64,000 nt of DNA from Paguma larvata (GCA_030068075.1 CM057837.1:27329089-27393088), one strand, 5' to 3'; counted from the first letter of the stretch, positions 45,120 to 56,895 are shown. The notes: generated by a model from the sequence alone, not told the origin. Numbers and translations: made by a program.

Positions 45120-45640
45120 CTGTGACATCCGTCAGAAAGGGATAGCTTTTGAGCACTGAGAGAGGGGGGGAAATAAGCAGAAGTAATTTATTCGGGATCT
45201 TTGAGAGGATAATAGCCAATTATTTGTTTATAACACTGGTTAAATTTTCATTAGGCAGATTAATGGCATATCATGTACTGTCAACATTGGACTGAGGGGT
45301 GGTCTGTAAGAGATAAACGGGCAAACAGGCTCTGTGTCTCTCTGAGTAAATTAGTTTTTGCTTTCCTGTTTTTCATATGAAAATGGGCAAGGTGGGCAAG
45401 GTGGTGCATTTTAAAACAGGTCTCGAGATGGGCCAAATTGGTTCAATATGAAAGCGATCCCGGTAGTAAATACATTATAATAACTTAGCACCATGGCTGT
45501 AATTTTGATTTCATGAAAGTCCGGGAGAATGTCGATTTTTAACCTGCTCTCTTCATGCACATTTCCTCTCCCTGAACTCAAAAGCTGCTGGCTGGGAGGG
45601 GAAAGCACATGACTTTGGGGGCCTGATGTGTCTGTATAAT
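45120..45640. promoter_or_regulatory. Candidate conserved noncoding element
   Basis: Repeat-free and AT-rich, with a FOX-type TGTTTA at 45225-45230, GATTAATGG at 45259-45267 and further TAAT cores. The phrase 'aattggttcaatatgaaagc' and its surroundings have the even texture of constrained noncoding DNA. Inference only. Confidence 0.35.
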
Positions 45641-45974
45641 GCGCTCGGCATTACAGCTGGCGCATGCAAGAGGCGCCTCTGCTTTCTTGTGAGTTTGGGC
45701 ATTGTCATCCTGGATGGCGAGAGCGGGTCCCCGAGAGCTGTCGTCGGGGATCAGACTCCCCCGGGCTCAGCCAGCAGGGAGAGTTGTTTATCACTCTGGA
45801 AGGAGACCGCGGGGTGTACCTTCAACGGTTTATTTGATGCGAAATCTCTGGTTAAGGTTGAAGCCCTAAATGGGCTGGTTTCTGAATCTTGACACTACTT
45901 CATGTAAGAATCGGTGGATTAAACTTGAGAATCAAAAATTCTATTAGCCAATTGGAAATGTTTCTCCCTCTTAT
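45641..45974. other. Unique sequence
   Basis: CpG-containing but no gene recognised. Confidence 0.35.
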
Positions 45975-45984
45975 TCTCTCTCTG

Positions 45985-46026
<42 letters not shown>

Positions 46027-46028
46027 AC
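45975..46028 (+). repeat. Compound (TC)n(AC)n microsatellite
   Basis: TC units run directly into about 13 CA units at 46002. Confidence 0.95.
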
Positions 46029-48072
46029 TGAAATGGGCCATTTTATAACAATTGATAATTTGCAGTTTTCAAAAACATTGGCGACTTAATTGTTTTAGTA
46101 GAATAGCCACCGGGGAGACATTAAAGTTCCCATATTTACAATAAAAATAAGACTGTTCGTTGGCGGATCCACTCTAGATTTTTTTAAAATGGTATTACCT
46201 AGAAGAAAAATGACAGAATGCCATTGCCTTCTTTTAAAAAAAAGGAAGGGAGGGAAGGAGGGAAGGAGAGTCCCAGGGCAGAGCTGGAAGCAAGGCCCAG
46301 CAGAGGGGGGAGGCAGGAAGGAAGAAGCGGGTGGGGAGAAAAGACCATTCGCAGGGCTGTGGAAAAATCAACCAACTGAGACCTGTTGTTCTTTTCGTAA
46401 AATGCCGAACTTTGCAGCAAACGCGTCTGGGAAAATCTCTTTTAAAGGGATGGGCCTCCGCTGTGAGTTTCTGCAGACCGTTTTACTGGTCTGTATATTG
46501 ACTTCTCTTCAAAATAATCCTGGGCCCCAGAGTCATTCCCAGCGCGAACTGGTTATACTTACACACTTGGTTTCTAAAGAAGACAATGGACATAGCTTTC
46601 CCTACTTAAGACACGAAGACGCCTCTGAGAGGCCCACCTCCGAGGCCCCGCGTCTGTCCCCCGCCTCGGGTGGCTCTTACTGTGCATGACTGTGCGCCGG
46701 CGGGGGGCTGGCTGGGAGGTGGGGTGTGTGGATGACCAGGCTGATCTTCTTGCCCTTCTTGCTTGCCCCCCTCTGCGTCTTCACAGCAGCGACGAAAGGG
46801 GGAATGTGTAAGCAGTAACCGGGCTGAGCAGAGAACTCACATGTTTGGTGTGTTGGGGTGCCCAGGGAAAGTCGGGGTTCCCAGCTTCCCTTCTGAGTAG
46901 TCTAAACCCTTCCTTAGTCCGAGATACCAGGTCAGGGGACAGCAAGAGGACATGCGTTGTTGGTGGGTAAATTCTTCTGAAACGGGGAGATGAGTGGATT
47001 GAAGGTCACGTTTGTCCGTAGACTATGAAGTGTCAAGGGCTCTTCCATGGCCGCTGGCCAGGATAATGACCTTTCAGAGCTTCCAGGAAGATTCATTTCT
47101 TCAACAACCAACATCTGTATGTTGCCTATGAACCCCCTCAGACAAATGCTTCAAGGCTGTGCGGCTTTGGGCAGAAATATTACAAGCTTCAAGAGGAGTT
47201 CAGTTGGAGGGGAAGGAGGGCGGGAATCATTTCAAAGTCTCTTGAAATCAGCCCAAGACAACTTCCTTTAGATATAGCACCCTGAACCTCGGTCCCCAGG
47301 GCCCCCAGGCTATAAGATGCCGTTGTAGGTAGGCCTTTTCGGTTATTCAAGAACAAAAAACCCTATTGGCTGGAGGACCCAGATGGACCCACTGAACGCA
47401 GAGCTTTGCACTGCTTTGACCGGCAGTAAGGGCGGGCACAGGGAAGAAGGCAGCGCTGGGTTTTCCTAATTTGAAATATGCAAGATATTCTCTGAGCTAT
47501 TACATCCCTTTAGTGAAGGCAATTCGCATTCTTTTAGTGGTTTATCCCGCTTATAATGATCAAATCCTAGAGTCAGAACTTCTAATGCAAACCACTTTTA
47601 CAGCTGTAATTGGATCTAAGGCGACTGAAACCACCAAGTGGCCTAAGACTCGCTGGCAATGTTCAATCAGGATATGATATCGCTTATGAAAGTGATATCT
47701 TACTATTGATACTTCTCCCAAGAGCAGCGCAAATTAGAGACATACCCGCACGATCCTGAGGCCTCGCAGACAGATCGTACGAGAGTAGGCCACTGGTAAA
47801 GTGGGGATTCTCAAACATAGTATGAGATGCATTTCACTGTGGTTGGTCATTTAATGGAAACCCTATGAAAGTCTTCTGCTAGGTCTCAGGGTAAAAGAAG
47901 TTCTAACATTCGGGGAACCACATGAAATGTGGTTCTTAAGAAAATTCAAGAACTGATAATGCTAACGACATCTGAAAGAAGACTTTGGGGGACTGTGAAA
48001 TACATGTCACAAAGTAAAAACACATGAAATTCCCCATTGATTCTACCCAGACAGAACCCTGCTTTAAGTCGA
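46029..48072. other. Unique sequence, no gene
   Basis: A plus-strand frame of 166 codons (46189-46689) is the longest here. It starts in Lys/Gly/Glu-rich low-complexity sequence and shows no known domain, so I do not call it a gene. Otherwise no repeat recognised. Confidence 0.4.
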
Positions 48073-48109
48073 TGCACGCACATGCTGACACGCACGTGTG
48101 TGCGCACAT

Positions 48110-48143
<34 letters not shown>
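48073..48143. repeat. CA/CG/TG alternating tract with palindrome
   Basis: CACG, GTGTG, CGCG and CACA units in succession. GCGCACATGTGCGC at 48102-48115 is a perfect palindrome. Strong Z-DNA and cruciform potential. Confidence 0.92.
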
Positions 48144-48144
<1 letters not shown>

Positions 48145-48704
48145 CCAAACCTAGGGGCTTACAGATGATCACCAAAGGGGCAGAGCTCTGTGTCCAATGA
48201 AGGGATGGCTTCAGTTCCTAAATGCCGACATAAGTGGCCCGTATAAATCTCAGTCCATAAGTCCAAGTAAGCAAAGACATATAACTGCTGTATTGACCAT
48301 ACTTCTATTTCATACTCTGAGCCGTGTATCTTGTGGTTTCTCTATTCAGTGTAATTTCTGACTTTAGCATTCCCTTAACTGACTTCCACCCTCCCCCATT
48401 CCTGGGGTTAAGCTACATCTTCAGGATCTTGTGGGATGAGACAGGGAGTTGAAGAACATCTGGTCTACCTGCCATCAGACTACAAATGTTATGTCTGAGA
48501 CAACTCCTGTCCCTCTCTGGGTGGCTCCTACAGACCTGAACTCTGTTGCTTCTATCCCACACTTGAGAATACGGGCAATTTTGCCAAATTTCCTTTGGGG
48601 CTCTGCCTGGAGATAGCCTATGGCTACTTCTCTCTGAGGTCTTGTGGTCAAGAGGCTTTGTCATTGGTGAGGCCTGCCTTCCTTCTGCACAAAAAGAAGC
48701 CTCA
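48144..48704. other. Unique sequence
   Basis: No feature recognised. Confidence 0.4.
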
Positions 48705-48796
48705 TCTGTTACTTAGCCATTAAATCTCAATTTCTCCATCTTTACAATGGGAAGAATAATGGCTATGGTAAACACTTAATCAATATTAGCATTTTA
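48705..48796 (-). mobile_element. MIR SINE fragment, split by a younger SINE
   Basis: 'tcaatttctccatctttaca' then 'atgggaagaataatggctat' is the reverse MIR core. The following 'aatattagcatttta' forms the target duplication of the SINE at 48797 and continues after it. Confidence 0.75.
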
Positions 48797-49040
48797 GATG
48801 TTTGGTTTGGTTTAGTTTATTGATTTATCTTGAGAGAGAGAGAGAGAGAGTGTAAGAGCAGGGGAGGAGCAGAGAGAGAGAGGAGAGAGAGAATCCCAAG
48901 CACGGTCCACAGTGGTCAGTGCAGAGCCCAATGCAGGGCTCAATCCCATGAACCGTGAGATCATGACCTGAGCTGAGGTCAAGAGTTGGACGCTTAACCA
49001 ACTGAGCCACCCAAGTGTCCCAATAAATATTAGCATTTTA
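48782..49040 (-). mobile_element. SINEC_Fc-type SINE with 15-bp target duplication
   Basis: Minus-strand element about 48797-49025. Identical direct repeats AATATTAGCATTTTA at 48782-48796 and 49026-49040. It landed in the end of a MIR. Confidence 0.94.
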
Positions 49041-49234
49041 AAACGTCATTATTAACAGATAGGTTTGAATGGCCATATATGTAAATGAAAACACCCAGCC
49101 TCACAAGGCTCCCTGACTCATTGATGCCTCGGTGGTCACATCCTTTTATATTTAAATTACAACACTGATGTTTCTAGAAACAACAAAACCTACTTACCAC
49201 AAATTCCTGGATGCCGCTGTGGTCTTTCTTCATA
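49041..49234. other. Unassigned sequence
   Basis: No feature recognised. Confidence 0.35.
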
Positions 49235-49600
49235 ACTATACTTTAACTTTCCACTGAATTATACTATATGTTATAAAATATGAAAAAAGTACAAGTATAC
49301 AGCTCAAACACATTCATGTAATCAGCACCAAGAGCAAGAAACAGAACATCACCACCCTTCCAGAAATTCCCCTCATGTTCTTAACCCACCACTACCTACC
49401 CTCCAAGGGTAGCCATGATCTTGACTTCAAGCAACATTGATTAGTTTAGCTGTCTCTATACTTTATATAAATGGACTCACGCACTATGCACTTTGGGGGT
49501 CTGGCATCTTTCACTCTATATTACGTTTGTGAGATTTAACCAAATGTTGTGCATGGGTGTACATCATTCAGTCTCATTGCAGTATAGTTGTCCATTACAG
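49235..49600 (-). mobile_element. L1M 3'-region fragment
   Basis: The plus strand carries 'tatataaatggactcacgca', 'ggtctggcatctttcactct' and a decayed '…ttgtgcatgggtgtacatc', the antisense of old L1M 3' regions ('…atataaatggaatcatac…tgtctggcttctttcac…'). Confidence 0.75.
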
Positions 49601-50049
49601 AAAAGTACCTCAGTTTCCTAATTTTATTTCAGAGCATTTACAAGTGACAACCTCAAAGTTTGATGTCCTCTCCTGGATGAGTCTGAAGGACACTTGGGGC
49701 CCCGGTCATCATGATGGAGAAGTCTTTGCTTATATGGATCAGTCTGGGTGTGTGATGTAGCCTGGTGAGTTGGACAAGTTTCCTTGACACTTGAAGAGTG
49801 ACAGCATATGATTTCCTTAGCACCAGGTCTCCCGATGTGTCTCTGAGCATGACCGCACACAGTGTCTTGAGTAATCTTGGCTCTCACAGACCTGCTCTGC
49901 AGCTCTGCATAATGCCTTATAAAGAGCACTAACTTGTATGTGGTGCCTAGGAGGTAACTTGTGTGTCCTAGGAATTTGCACGTGCTCCATCGTTCAGCCT
50001 CACAAAATCTCGTGCCTTGGATGATCATTTAGTCTTCTTTTAACTCATG
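49601..50049. other. Unique sequence
   Basis: No gene or repeat recognised. Confidence 0.35.
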
Positions 50050-50200
50050 TAATATCTACTATTAAGTGTCTACTATGACAACTACATAGTCCCTGCACTC
50101 ACAGAGCTCACCGTTGGACGGTTGAGACACAGAGACAAATAGGCCATCTCAATAAAAGTGGACAAGAGCTGGGAGAGGTATGAGCAAGGACAGCCTGGAA
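50050..50200 (-). mobile_element. LINE L2 fragment
   Basis: 'agtccctgcactcacagagc' then 'tcaccgttgg' matches antisense L2 ('…gtccctgccctcaaggagctcacagtc…'), followed by 'agagctgggagaggtatgag'. Confidence 0.55.
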
Positions 50201-50239
50201 AAATCTAGGACTGCAGGGTCAGAAAAGGATTCTGAGTGG

Positions 50240-50395
50240 AAGGGAGATTATTCTTCCCATCCCCATGATCATCTGTGGCTGAGAGAAGGTAAGTAGCATG
50301 TCCAAAGCCACAGCTCCAGGAAGTCTGGACCAAGAAATAAAACCCAGGGCACTCCACCCCCAAGTGACCACTGCTCACCCTTTTCGTGTATGCCA
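50240..50395 (+). mobile_element. MIR SINE, 3' half
   Basis: 'gagaaggtaagtagcatgtc' then 'caaagccacagctccaggaa' then 'aaacccagggcactcca' follows MIR ('…agaggttaagtaacttgcccaaggtcacacagc…'). Confidence 0.65.
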
Positions 50396-50837
50396 CCTAA
50401 TTCGTGGAGACTCATCTTCTTCCAGCTCATCTTGGCTTATTGAAAGAGTCCAGGAGTGTGACACAGTGGGTAAAAGGAGGGGAGGAAACAAAGCTGTGAT
50501 GAGGGGACGGAGCCAAAAGAGGGACTGAAGCAGGACAAACCCTGAGGCTTTATAACCCTCCTCCCTGCTCATTAGGAAATCAGAAAGAGGCTGAGAATTC
50601 TAAAAGCCCATTATTAGAGTTGATGTTCCACAGGACACCTCAGATAAAACTGCGTAGGCAATGATGGCAAACTCCTCTGTAATGTTTAGAATGGGAACAG
50701 GAAGGAGGGGAGGACTAAGTTTTGAACTAGATCAGCCTACACATGTTTACTCTTCATCGTTTTCATTTTCTGACTTTAGGAATAACAGCGCTCATCAGAA
50801 AAATGTCAAGGTATAGTTTGGTGTAGAGTCATCCAGA
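50396..50837. other. Unique sequence
   Basis: No feature recognised. Confidence 0.35.
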
Positions 50838-50893
50838 TTCTCTCTCTCTCTCCTGTATATATATGCACGACACTCATATATATATGTGTATAC
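50838..50893 (+). repeat. (TC)n and (TA)n simple repeat
   Basis: CT units, then TATATATATG, then a second CATATATATATG block. Confidence 0.85.
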
Positions 50894-51879
50894 AATGTCA
50901 TGGTCAATAAAGCAGAAAACCTGTCCTACATGTATTTTAAGCCATGGCATAGGAATCCCAGAATGCATGGACCTGCCAGTGGTCTCAGCCCCCATAGGTG
51001 ATGTCATAGAGATGATAATCTCCAAATTGCCTCTAATCCTCTAATGGCTTCCAAACCACATATTATGCCACACGTGCCAACCCAATTACTAATAACGCTA
51101 TTTTCATGTATGCAAAGGACAGCTAACTTTTCAGTCCCGCGATTAGATGAATGCACAGCTACAAATTAACTGGCAATTTTGGTGCAGTATGAGGAAACTG
51201 CCACTCTTATTACATTCCAAAGAAAACGATAGCCAAACAGCCATAGCGAAAGTCGAGTGTCATCCAAGCGTACTTGTCAGTCGGCAAGACGAATGTGTCT
51301 CCAAGGCCCTGGCTGTTCTCTGAAGAAGGAAGACTTTTTGTGGTTCTTCATTTAGTGAAAAGGCAAATAAGGACCCACAGGCACTGGAATTCCAAAGCAC
51401 AAATCTAGTGAAGTACAGACTTTCTGTGCCAAGTTTCCTCAAGTCCAATAATTAGGACAAAAAAATGACAGGGTGAGGGAAAACCTACCATCTTTGTCAC
51501 CTTCAGAACAAGGACTGTGTAATTATTCTTTGATGGGCCTTGAAGATCATCTAATTCAGCCAAGAGCCAGAGAAGAGAGAAAGCTCACATGTAACCAAGA
51601 AGACCTCGGCCTCAAGCCATGACTCTGAACTTACAGCATCAACCACGAGACTACTAAGACGGGTTGAAAGCCAGTTACCACATTCTGAAAAGAAAGGAAA
51701 GGAAAAATCCTCAATAGGAGAATGACTCCTCCAAACCCTCCACCCCGTGAGCATCAGGGTGGTTCTCACCTGGCTTTTTCCAACGTCTCTTTCGCCTGCT
51801 TGAATTAACAATTTCTCAGTGAGCGCTCCAACACATTCCTCCTTCATCTTCATAGTTTCCAACCATTCCAGCTCTGACC
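50894..51879. other. Unique sequence
   Basis: No gene or repeat recognised. Confidence 0.4.
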
Positions 51880-52145
51880 CTCATTTCGTCTCACCTTTTA
51901 TGGCTTCTCCGTGAATCTTCTCCTTTGTCACCAGCAGGCAGGGCTGACCGTTGCTTCTCCTGTGCTCCTGCTTCACCCCAAGTATGGCACCTCCCACCCA
52001 GTGCTCGTCAAGGAGAGCCCTATCTTTTCTAGAAGACGGTCAGTTCCCAAAGACAAGGGACTATCTTTTACTTGCCTTTATAGTCACACAATCCCTGGCA
52101 CATGGCAAGCACTCAATAAATATTTGGCAAATGAAGAACGGTTGG
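51880..52145 (+). mobile_element. LINE L2 3' end
   Basis: 'tccctggcacatggcaagca' then 'ctcaataaatatttggcaaa' is the L2 3' terminus ('…cctggcacatagtaggcgctcaataaatatttgttgaatg'). The part before 52000 is more decayed. Confidence 0.75.
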
Positions 52146-52149
52146 ATGA

Positions 52150-52190
52150 AGGAGTAGATAGATGATAGATAGATAGATAGAAAGAAAGAC
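52150..52190 (+). repeat. (GATA)n microsatellite
   Basis: About seven GATA-like units grading into GAAA units at the L2 end. Confidence 0.9.
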
Positions 52191-52857
52191 AAAGTTATTA
52201 GTCTTACATTCCATTTATATTTCCTGGCCTGATTCACAGTCAACTGGAAACAACTGCCTTTTCATAACCATCTAGTCTAGAACCACCTTCTTCTGAAAAG
52301 AATGTTGCGAACATGATATAGGATACAGGACTATAACCGCTCTTTAGATTTCAACGTGCTCTTCTCCCTTAGAAAAATATGGTGGCCATTTTGCTGCATT
52401 GAGGGCCTGTGTTCTTTGCATAGTAGATGTATAAAAATAGATTTAAACTAGAGATGGATGGCCCCAGATGGATGTGGTTGGGATGGGGAAGAACATCTTG
52501 AACTATTTTTCAAACATTTCAGTTTCGGCAAAAACCAAAACATGTTTTGCCAATCACTTTCCCTTAATTTTAAAACCCGTGGATTTCAAAGGAAATTTAA
52601 TCTGAATGTTTCTACTTCATTTACCTCATCTCTTCAAAACGTTCTCCTGAAAAAGTGAACTGATGTCCTCGAAGTTTAAAGGACCTTTTAAAGTTTGTTG
52701 GTCTCTTTTAAACAACGAGCCGCTTAACAATTTGCAAGGGAATCAAAAAGCCGTAAATCTTAGAATGAAAGAAATAGGGGAAGTTGGTTTAAGTTTGGAT
52801 CTAGGAAGTGAGTAACGTGTTTCCCATGCTGACACCAAGAAGAAATGGTTAAAAATT
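52191..52857. other. Unique sequence, AT-rich
   Basis: No gene recognised. Confidence 0.4.
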
Positions 52858-53080
52858 GGGGCACCTGGGTGGCTTAGCCAGCTAAGCGGCTGACTTCAGC
52901 TCAGGTCATGATCTCGAGGTCTGTGAGTTCGAGCCCCGCGTCGAGCTCTGTGCTGACAGCTCGGATCCTGGAGCCTGCTTCCGATTTTATGTCTCCCTCT
53001 CTCTCTCTGCCTTTCCCCTGCTCACACTCTGTCTCTATGTCTCTCAAAAATAAATAAACGTTAAAAAAATAAAAAAAAAT
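52858..53080 (+). mobile_element. SINEC_Fc-type SINE, full-length
   Basis: Plus-strand element with a complete tRNA-like head. The B-box-like GTTCGAGCC is at 52927-52935, followed by the 'gtgctgacagctcgg' body and a 'ctcaaaaataaataaacgtt' tail. It is among the least diverged copies and so probably young. Confidence 0.93.
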
Positions 53081-53170
53081 TAAGGGAGATATAATTGTTT
53101 AAAAAGTGGATACAATCTACATGATCGACGGACCAAAAAAAGGGCTAGAGATCATTCCATATATTGATTC

Positions 53171-53195
53171 ATCTGTAATAGAGATTATTACAGAT
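53171..53195. repeat. Perfect 10-bp inverted repeat
   Basis: ATCTGTAATA (53171-53180) and TATTACAGAT (53186-53195) separated by GAGAT. It lies just right of a SINE tail and is of unknown meaning. Confidence 0.9.
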
Positions 53196-53788
53196 CTTGG
53201 TTCATTTGTTCACTTTGGTTTATTTGTGACAGACTCCGAGTGAGTATTGTCAGTATTCCCTTAATCATAAGTGCATGCAACCATGGCAAAAAAAAAAAAA
53301 ATCATGATGACGCTTTAAAAGGAAGGAAATAGCAGAATTGTAGGTGCACGACTCCCTCTAAACTCCTTAAGATATGCCAGTTACCCCCTTGCCCCTGACC
53401 CCACAACTCAATCATTAGTGGCACTTGGGTGGGATTTTGTCACAATCTGCTTCCTGGCGTTTTTCACAAAACGGTGGACACTCCCTACAGACATTACCTG
53501 GTCTCCTTTTGTTCCACCAGATCCTTCCACTTGTGTAAGTTACAAGCCAGGAACAGCTCGGGCCCCTGGGGCATGTGTCTAATTCACTGGAGTCACTAGG
53601 GGAAATTTAGTGCACAGCAGAAATCCAGTCAACGCCCTTGTTCCCAATGGTTAATATACTGTTTGACACCACCGTGGCCAGCCGAAGAATTAGTCCATCT
53701 ATCCCAGACCACCCACGCTACTAATAGCTAATAACTAACACATGGAGAGACCGTGGCTAATGATATCCCTGGGTTCGGTGATTCATTA
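53196..53788. other. Unique sequence
   Basis: An A run at 53288-53300. No gene recognised. Confidence 0.4.
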
Positions 53789-53842
53789 TGTTTTCTCTTT
53801 TCTTTTTTCTTTCTTTCTTTTCTTTTCTTTCTTATTTTTTTT
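53789..53842 (+). repeat. (TTTC)n T/C-rich tract
   Basis: TTTTC and TTTC units. Confidence 0.85.
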
Positions 53843-53854
53843 TCGGCCTTTTTA

Positions 53855-53968
53855 TCAGCATTCACTCATTCAATTAATAATCACTTAGTGTCTGTTGAAT
53901 GCTAGGTGCTTTGCTGGACATTTTGGAGGAGACGCAAAGCCGAGGTTGCTGCTATCAGGAGCACACAG
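53855..53968 (-). mobile_element. LINE L2 3'-end fragment
   Basis: 'cattcactcattcaattaat' then 'gttgaatgctaggtgctttg' then 'tatcaggagcacaca' parallels antisense L2 ('…gccaggcactgtgctagg…caaggagctcaca…'). Confidence 0.6.
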
Positions 53969-54554
53969 GTTTGTGGAATCAACAGTCATATGGATGCCTT
54001 CATTCGGGCGCTGCTATGGTCAATAAAACACATATTAAGGAGGCTACACTTTAAATCAGATCCACTACATTTGTAGAGAAACCCAAGTGGGGAGGCCCAT
54101 TCTGTCTCCCGAAGGAGTGACTTATTTAGTTAGCCTCCCAGCGCCAATCAACACTGATATATTCGTGCACAGAGAGGTCCTCAGCAGTAGATACATTACA
54201 TAGATGTACTTGGGGGTAACTGAAAAACCGGAGGAAATTCTTGAATACCTTCTGAAAGACCAGGGGAGTGCTGGGAATATTAAAAAAGCCAATAAGGAAA
54301 GACATGAATCATAGACTCCTAAAAATGTTGACGGAGAATACCTCCAAATGAGAGCTGATAATAGAATTCCCCCATCAATCAATGTGTCTGTCTTTAGACC
54401 AGAAGTCTTTGACTTCTAAGAGCTTGCCAATCCTAGTCCCGCCACATTAACTTGCCTCCCAAACAAAGATTCCAAGAACCACACGTTTTTAATTATACAA
54501 AGTAAAGGTTGATGAATGATTCATACAACTAATCTAAACTTGGGCCAGGTTAAA
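53969..54554. other. Unique sequence
   Basis: No gene or repeat recognised. Confidence 0.4.
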
Positions 54555-54790
54555 ATAATACTGTGTAATAACTTTTATTTATATAGCTCATAAGAGCACT
54601 TTTCTTCAGAGCTCAAAGTAGTTTTCAGATACTATCTCGTCTCGTCTCATAACATACTCGTGAAACAGACGTGGTGAGAGTATCCTCACTTTTCTTCCAC
54701 GGGCAGGGCAGCAAAGGGCCCGATAATCCTAGACCCAAGTTCAAGATCACACAAGATGGCCGACAAAAATACAAGACCGTATCTGCACTT
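54555..54790 (+). mobile_element. MIR SINE
   Basis: 'taacttttatttatatagct', 'caaagtagttttcagatact', 'gaaacagacgtggtgagagt' and 'caagttcaagatcacacaag' follow MIR order in decayed form. Confidence 0.55.
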
Positions 54791-55687
54791 AGGAGAGCAA
54801 AGTCCCTTCCAAACTCTGGAAAGTAAGGGACAGCGATCCTGACAAAGCAGGCTCCTATCCTGATGGCAAATGATCTTGTTAATAGTGGACGTTGGGATAG
54901 TGTTGGCTCTAGGCCACGACTTTCCCTTTGTCTTGGTAGCTTTGGGGGGCATCAGAAGTACCTAGGGGTTTGGGGCATTAAAGTCAAGAAATCCTGAGTC
55001 AAACCCCTGGCTCCAAGATTCTTCCTCTCTACTCAGAAGTGAAGGACAGCAGGAATCTGCAAGGCCGTTGCCATGAACAGCAGCACCTACCTTGCGTCCT
55101 TGAGCTTGACAATGTAGTCTGCCATTATCTGTGCGGGGGTTCCAGGGCTTTCTCTGAAGTCCTGGAAGAAAAGCGTCTTGCCCACTTCAGGCAATCTGGA
55201 AGTACCTGAATGTTAGCTTCCCCCCAAATGGAGTTGTGTGTGAATGTCTGAGCCCCTCATCTTTTCGGGAGGGTAACTGAGGAAGGCCCCCAATGCTTCC
55301 CAGAACCTCCATACAGGATTAGGCTCCAGGCACCTGCCATGGTCACTGGCCGTGTTACATCCACTCTAGAGCTGCCTTCCCATCCCTGTCTCATCTCCCA
55401 ACAAACAACTCACCCAGAATCCTTGCATCAGGGCCTGCTTCTGGGGGAACTCAAGCCATGAGAATGATTCTCCCTAACACCCTCGACATCCTGGCGACTC
55501 ACCGTGGAGCCACGTCCGCGGACCAAGCCTCCATAAAAAGCCGTGTTTCCCCTGGTTCCCTGTAGGGAACCACGGAGGAAGACTATACTGTTCAGTCTGG
55601 GACAGAACTTGAGCAAAAAGTAGACATGTGCTTTGGAAACTTGAAAACCATCGCAGACTCTGGTTTTTGTTTCTTGTTTTTTGTATC

Positions 55688-55688
<1 letters not shown>
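54791..55688. other. Unique or unassigned old-repeat sequence
   Basis: 55290-55460 ('ttgcatcagggcctgcttct' then 'gggggaactcaa') resembles a dispersed mammalian repeat end ('…ttgcctcagggtctgcttctggggaacccaacc…'), family unknown. Confidence 0.35.
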
Positions 55689-55738
<50 letters not shown>

Positions 55739-55739
55739 A
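55689..55739 (+). repeat. Compound (GT)n(GA)n microsatellite
   Basis: GT units run into GA units, with one AAA interruption. Confidence 0.95.
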
Positions 55740-55984
55740 GATTGAATCAGAAAGTTAGAAATGAGTGGACTTTTGGAATTTGTTTTTTCATTCTTCAATG
55801 TAGTTTGGAGGAGTTTTTGCCCCCCACCTATGATATGGCCAGCGGCACACGGGAGCTACAATACTCTCCGAAATGATTTCCGTGGCTACATTAGCCACAT
55901 GTGGCACACTTGCAGGCATAAGCCAGCGGATGACTTGTATTTGCCCTCTAGTGGCTTAATGGTTATTTACAGAATGTAAACTCC
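55740..55984. other. Unique sequence
   Basis: No feature recognised. Confidence 0.35.
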
Positions 55985-56402
55985 ATCCATTCGTTCCTTC
56001 ATTCACTCCCTCAGTCCGTCAAGTAATAATAGCGCCCTTATTTTGTTCCAGACACAGCGCTAGGGGCTGAGGAAATAAACAGCTACAGTCTCTGGTCTCA
56101 CGGAGCATTCGCTTTGGTGAAAGAAATAGATACAAAAGCAAATTAACACTAATAATCAAATAATTGAAAATAGTCATACCTACCAGGAGAAACAACGAGA
56201 GGGCATGAGAGCAAAGCAGGACGTATTTCATCTGAAGTCCAACGAGGACCAGAGGCAGCCTCTCTGAGACATGACATTTCCGCTGAAATGGGAAGGCCGA
56301 ACAGTCAGGCGAAAAGTGGAGAAGTGCAATCCTGGCAGAGGGAACAGCATACGCCAAGGTCCTGAGGAGGGAAAGAACCTGAAACACATTTTCCGAGGAA
56401 GT
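55985..56402 (-). mobile_element. LINE L2 fragment, well preserved order
   Basis: 'tgttccagacacagcgctag', 'gcctctctgagacatgacat', 'cctggcagagggaacagcat' and 'caaggtcctgaggagggaaa' are antisense L2 landmarks in order. It starts at the L2 3' end ('cattcgttccttcattcact'). Confidence 0.85.
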
Positions 56403-56600
56403 ATAACCTAGCAATTAAAGTCATGCGGTATAGGCGGGCTGGGTCCCCACAGTCCTACCTCTGTTATTAGCTCTGGGACCCTGGGCAAGAAACTGGACTT
56501 CCCTGTGCCTCCTCGGTAAAACGGGAGTTCCCGATCATAGCAGGTATGTTGCCATGTCCAGCACTCTGTGAGCAAGTGGGCTGAGTCGGCGTAGAACGGG
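56403..56600 (-). mobile_element. MIR SINE
   Basis: 'gctgggtccccacagtccta', 'tctgggaccctgggcaagaa' and 'gtgcctcctcggtaaaacgg' are the reverse MIR core, directly beside the L2. Confidence 0.8.
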
Positions 56601-56621
56601 CCAAGTCTTCGGAAGCCACTT

Positions 56622-56624
<3 letters not shown>

Positions 56625-56664
<40 letters not shown>
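56625..56664 (+). repeat. (CA)n microsatellite
   Basis: About 20 CA units. Confidence 0.97.
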
Positions 56665-56666
<2 letters not shown>

Positions 56667-56727
56667 TTTAAATATTTTTGTGCTTCATTTTAAGACTCGA
56701 TGTTCTTGGGGACCTCACCACCACCAC

Positions 56728-56895
56728 TCGGAGCGTGGACTGAGGGTCGGCAACGTCAGGTCACCTGGAGGCTTATTAGAAATGCCAAACCTCAGGTCCC
56801 ACCTTAAACCCTCCGAATCAGAATCGGCATTTCACAAGCCCCGCCCCTCCGCCCCCAGGTGATTCTTGTATATTCAAATCTGAGAAGCCCTGTTT
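56728..56895 (+). mobile_element. MER5-like hAT DNA transposon
   Basis: 'ggtcacctggaggcttatta', 'aaatgccaaacctcaggtcc', 'tcagaatcggcatttcacaa' and 'ccaggtgattcttgtatatt' match the MER5-type element in order, ending 'tctgagaagccctg'. Confidence 0.75.

Noticed and set aside
46189..46689. 166-codon frame
   Set aside because: Begins in low-complexity Lys/Gly/Glu sequence and shows no domain, signal peptide or splice context that I can support.
52858..53080. Possible tRNA gene from A-box and B-box-like motifs
   Set aside because: The motifs belong to a tRNA-derived SINE. No tRNA cloverleaf or terminator is present, and the same applies to the other SINE heads.
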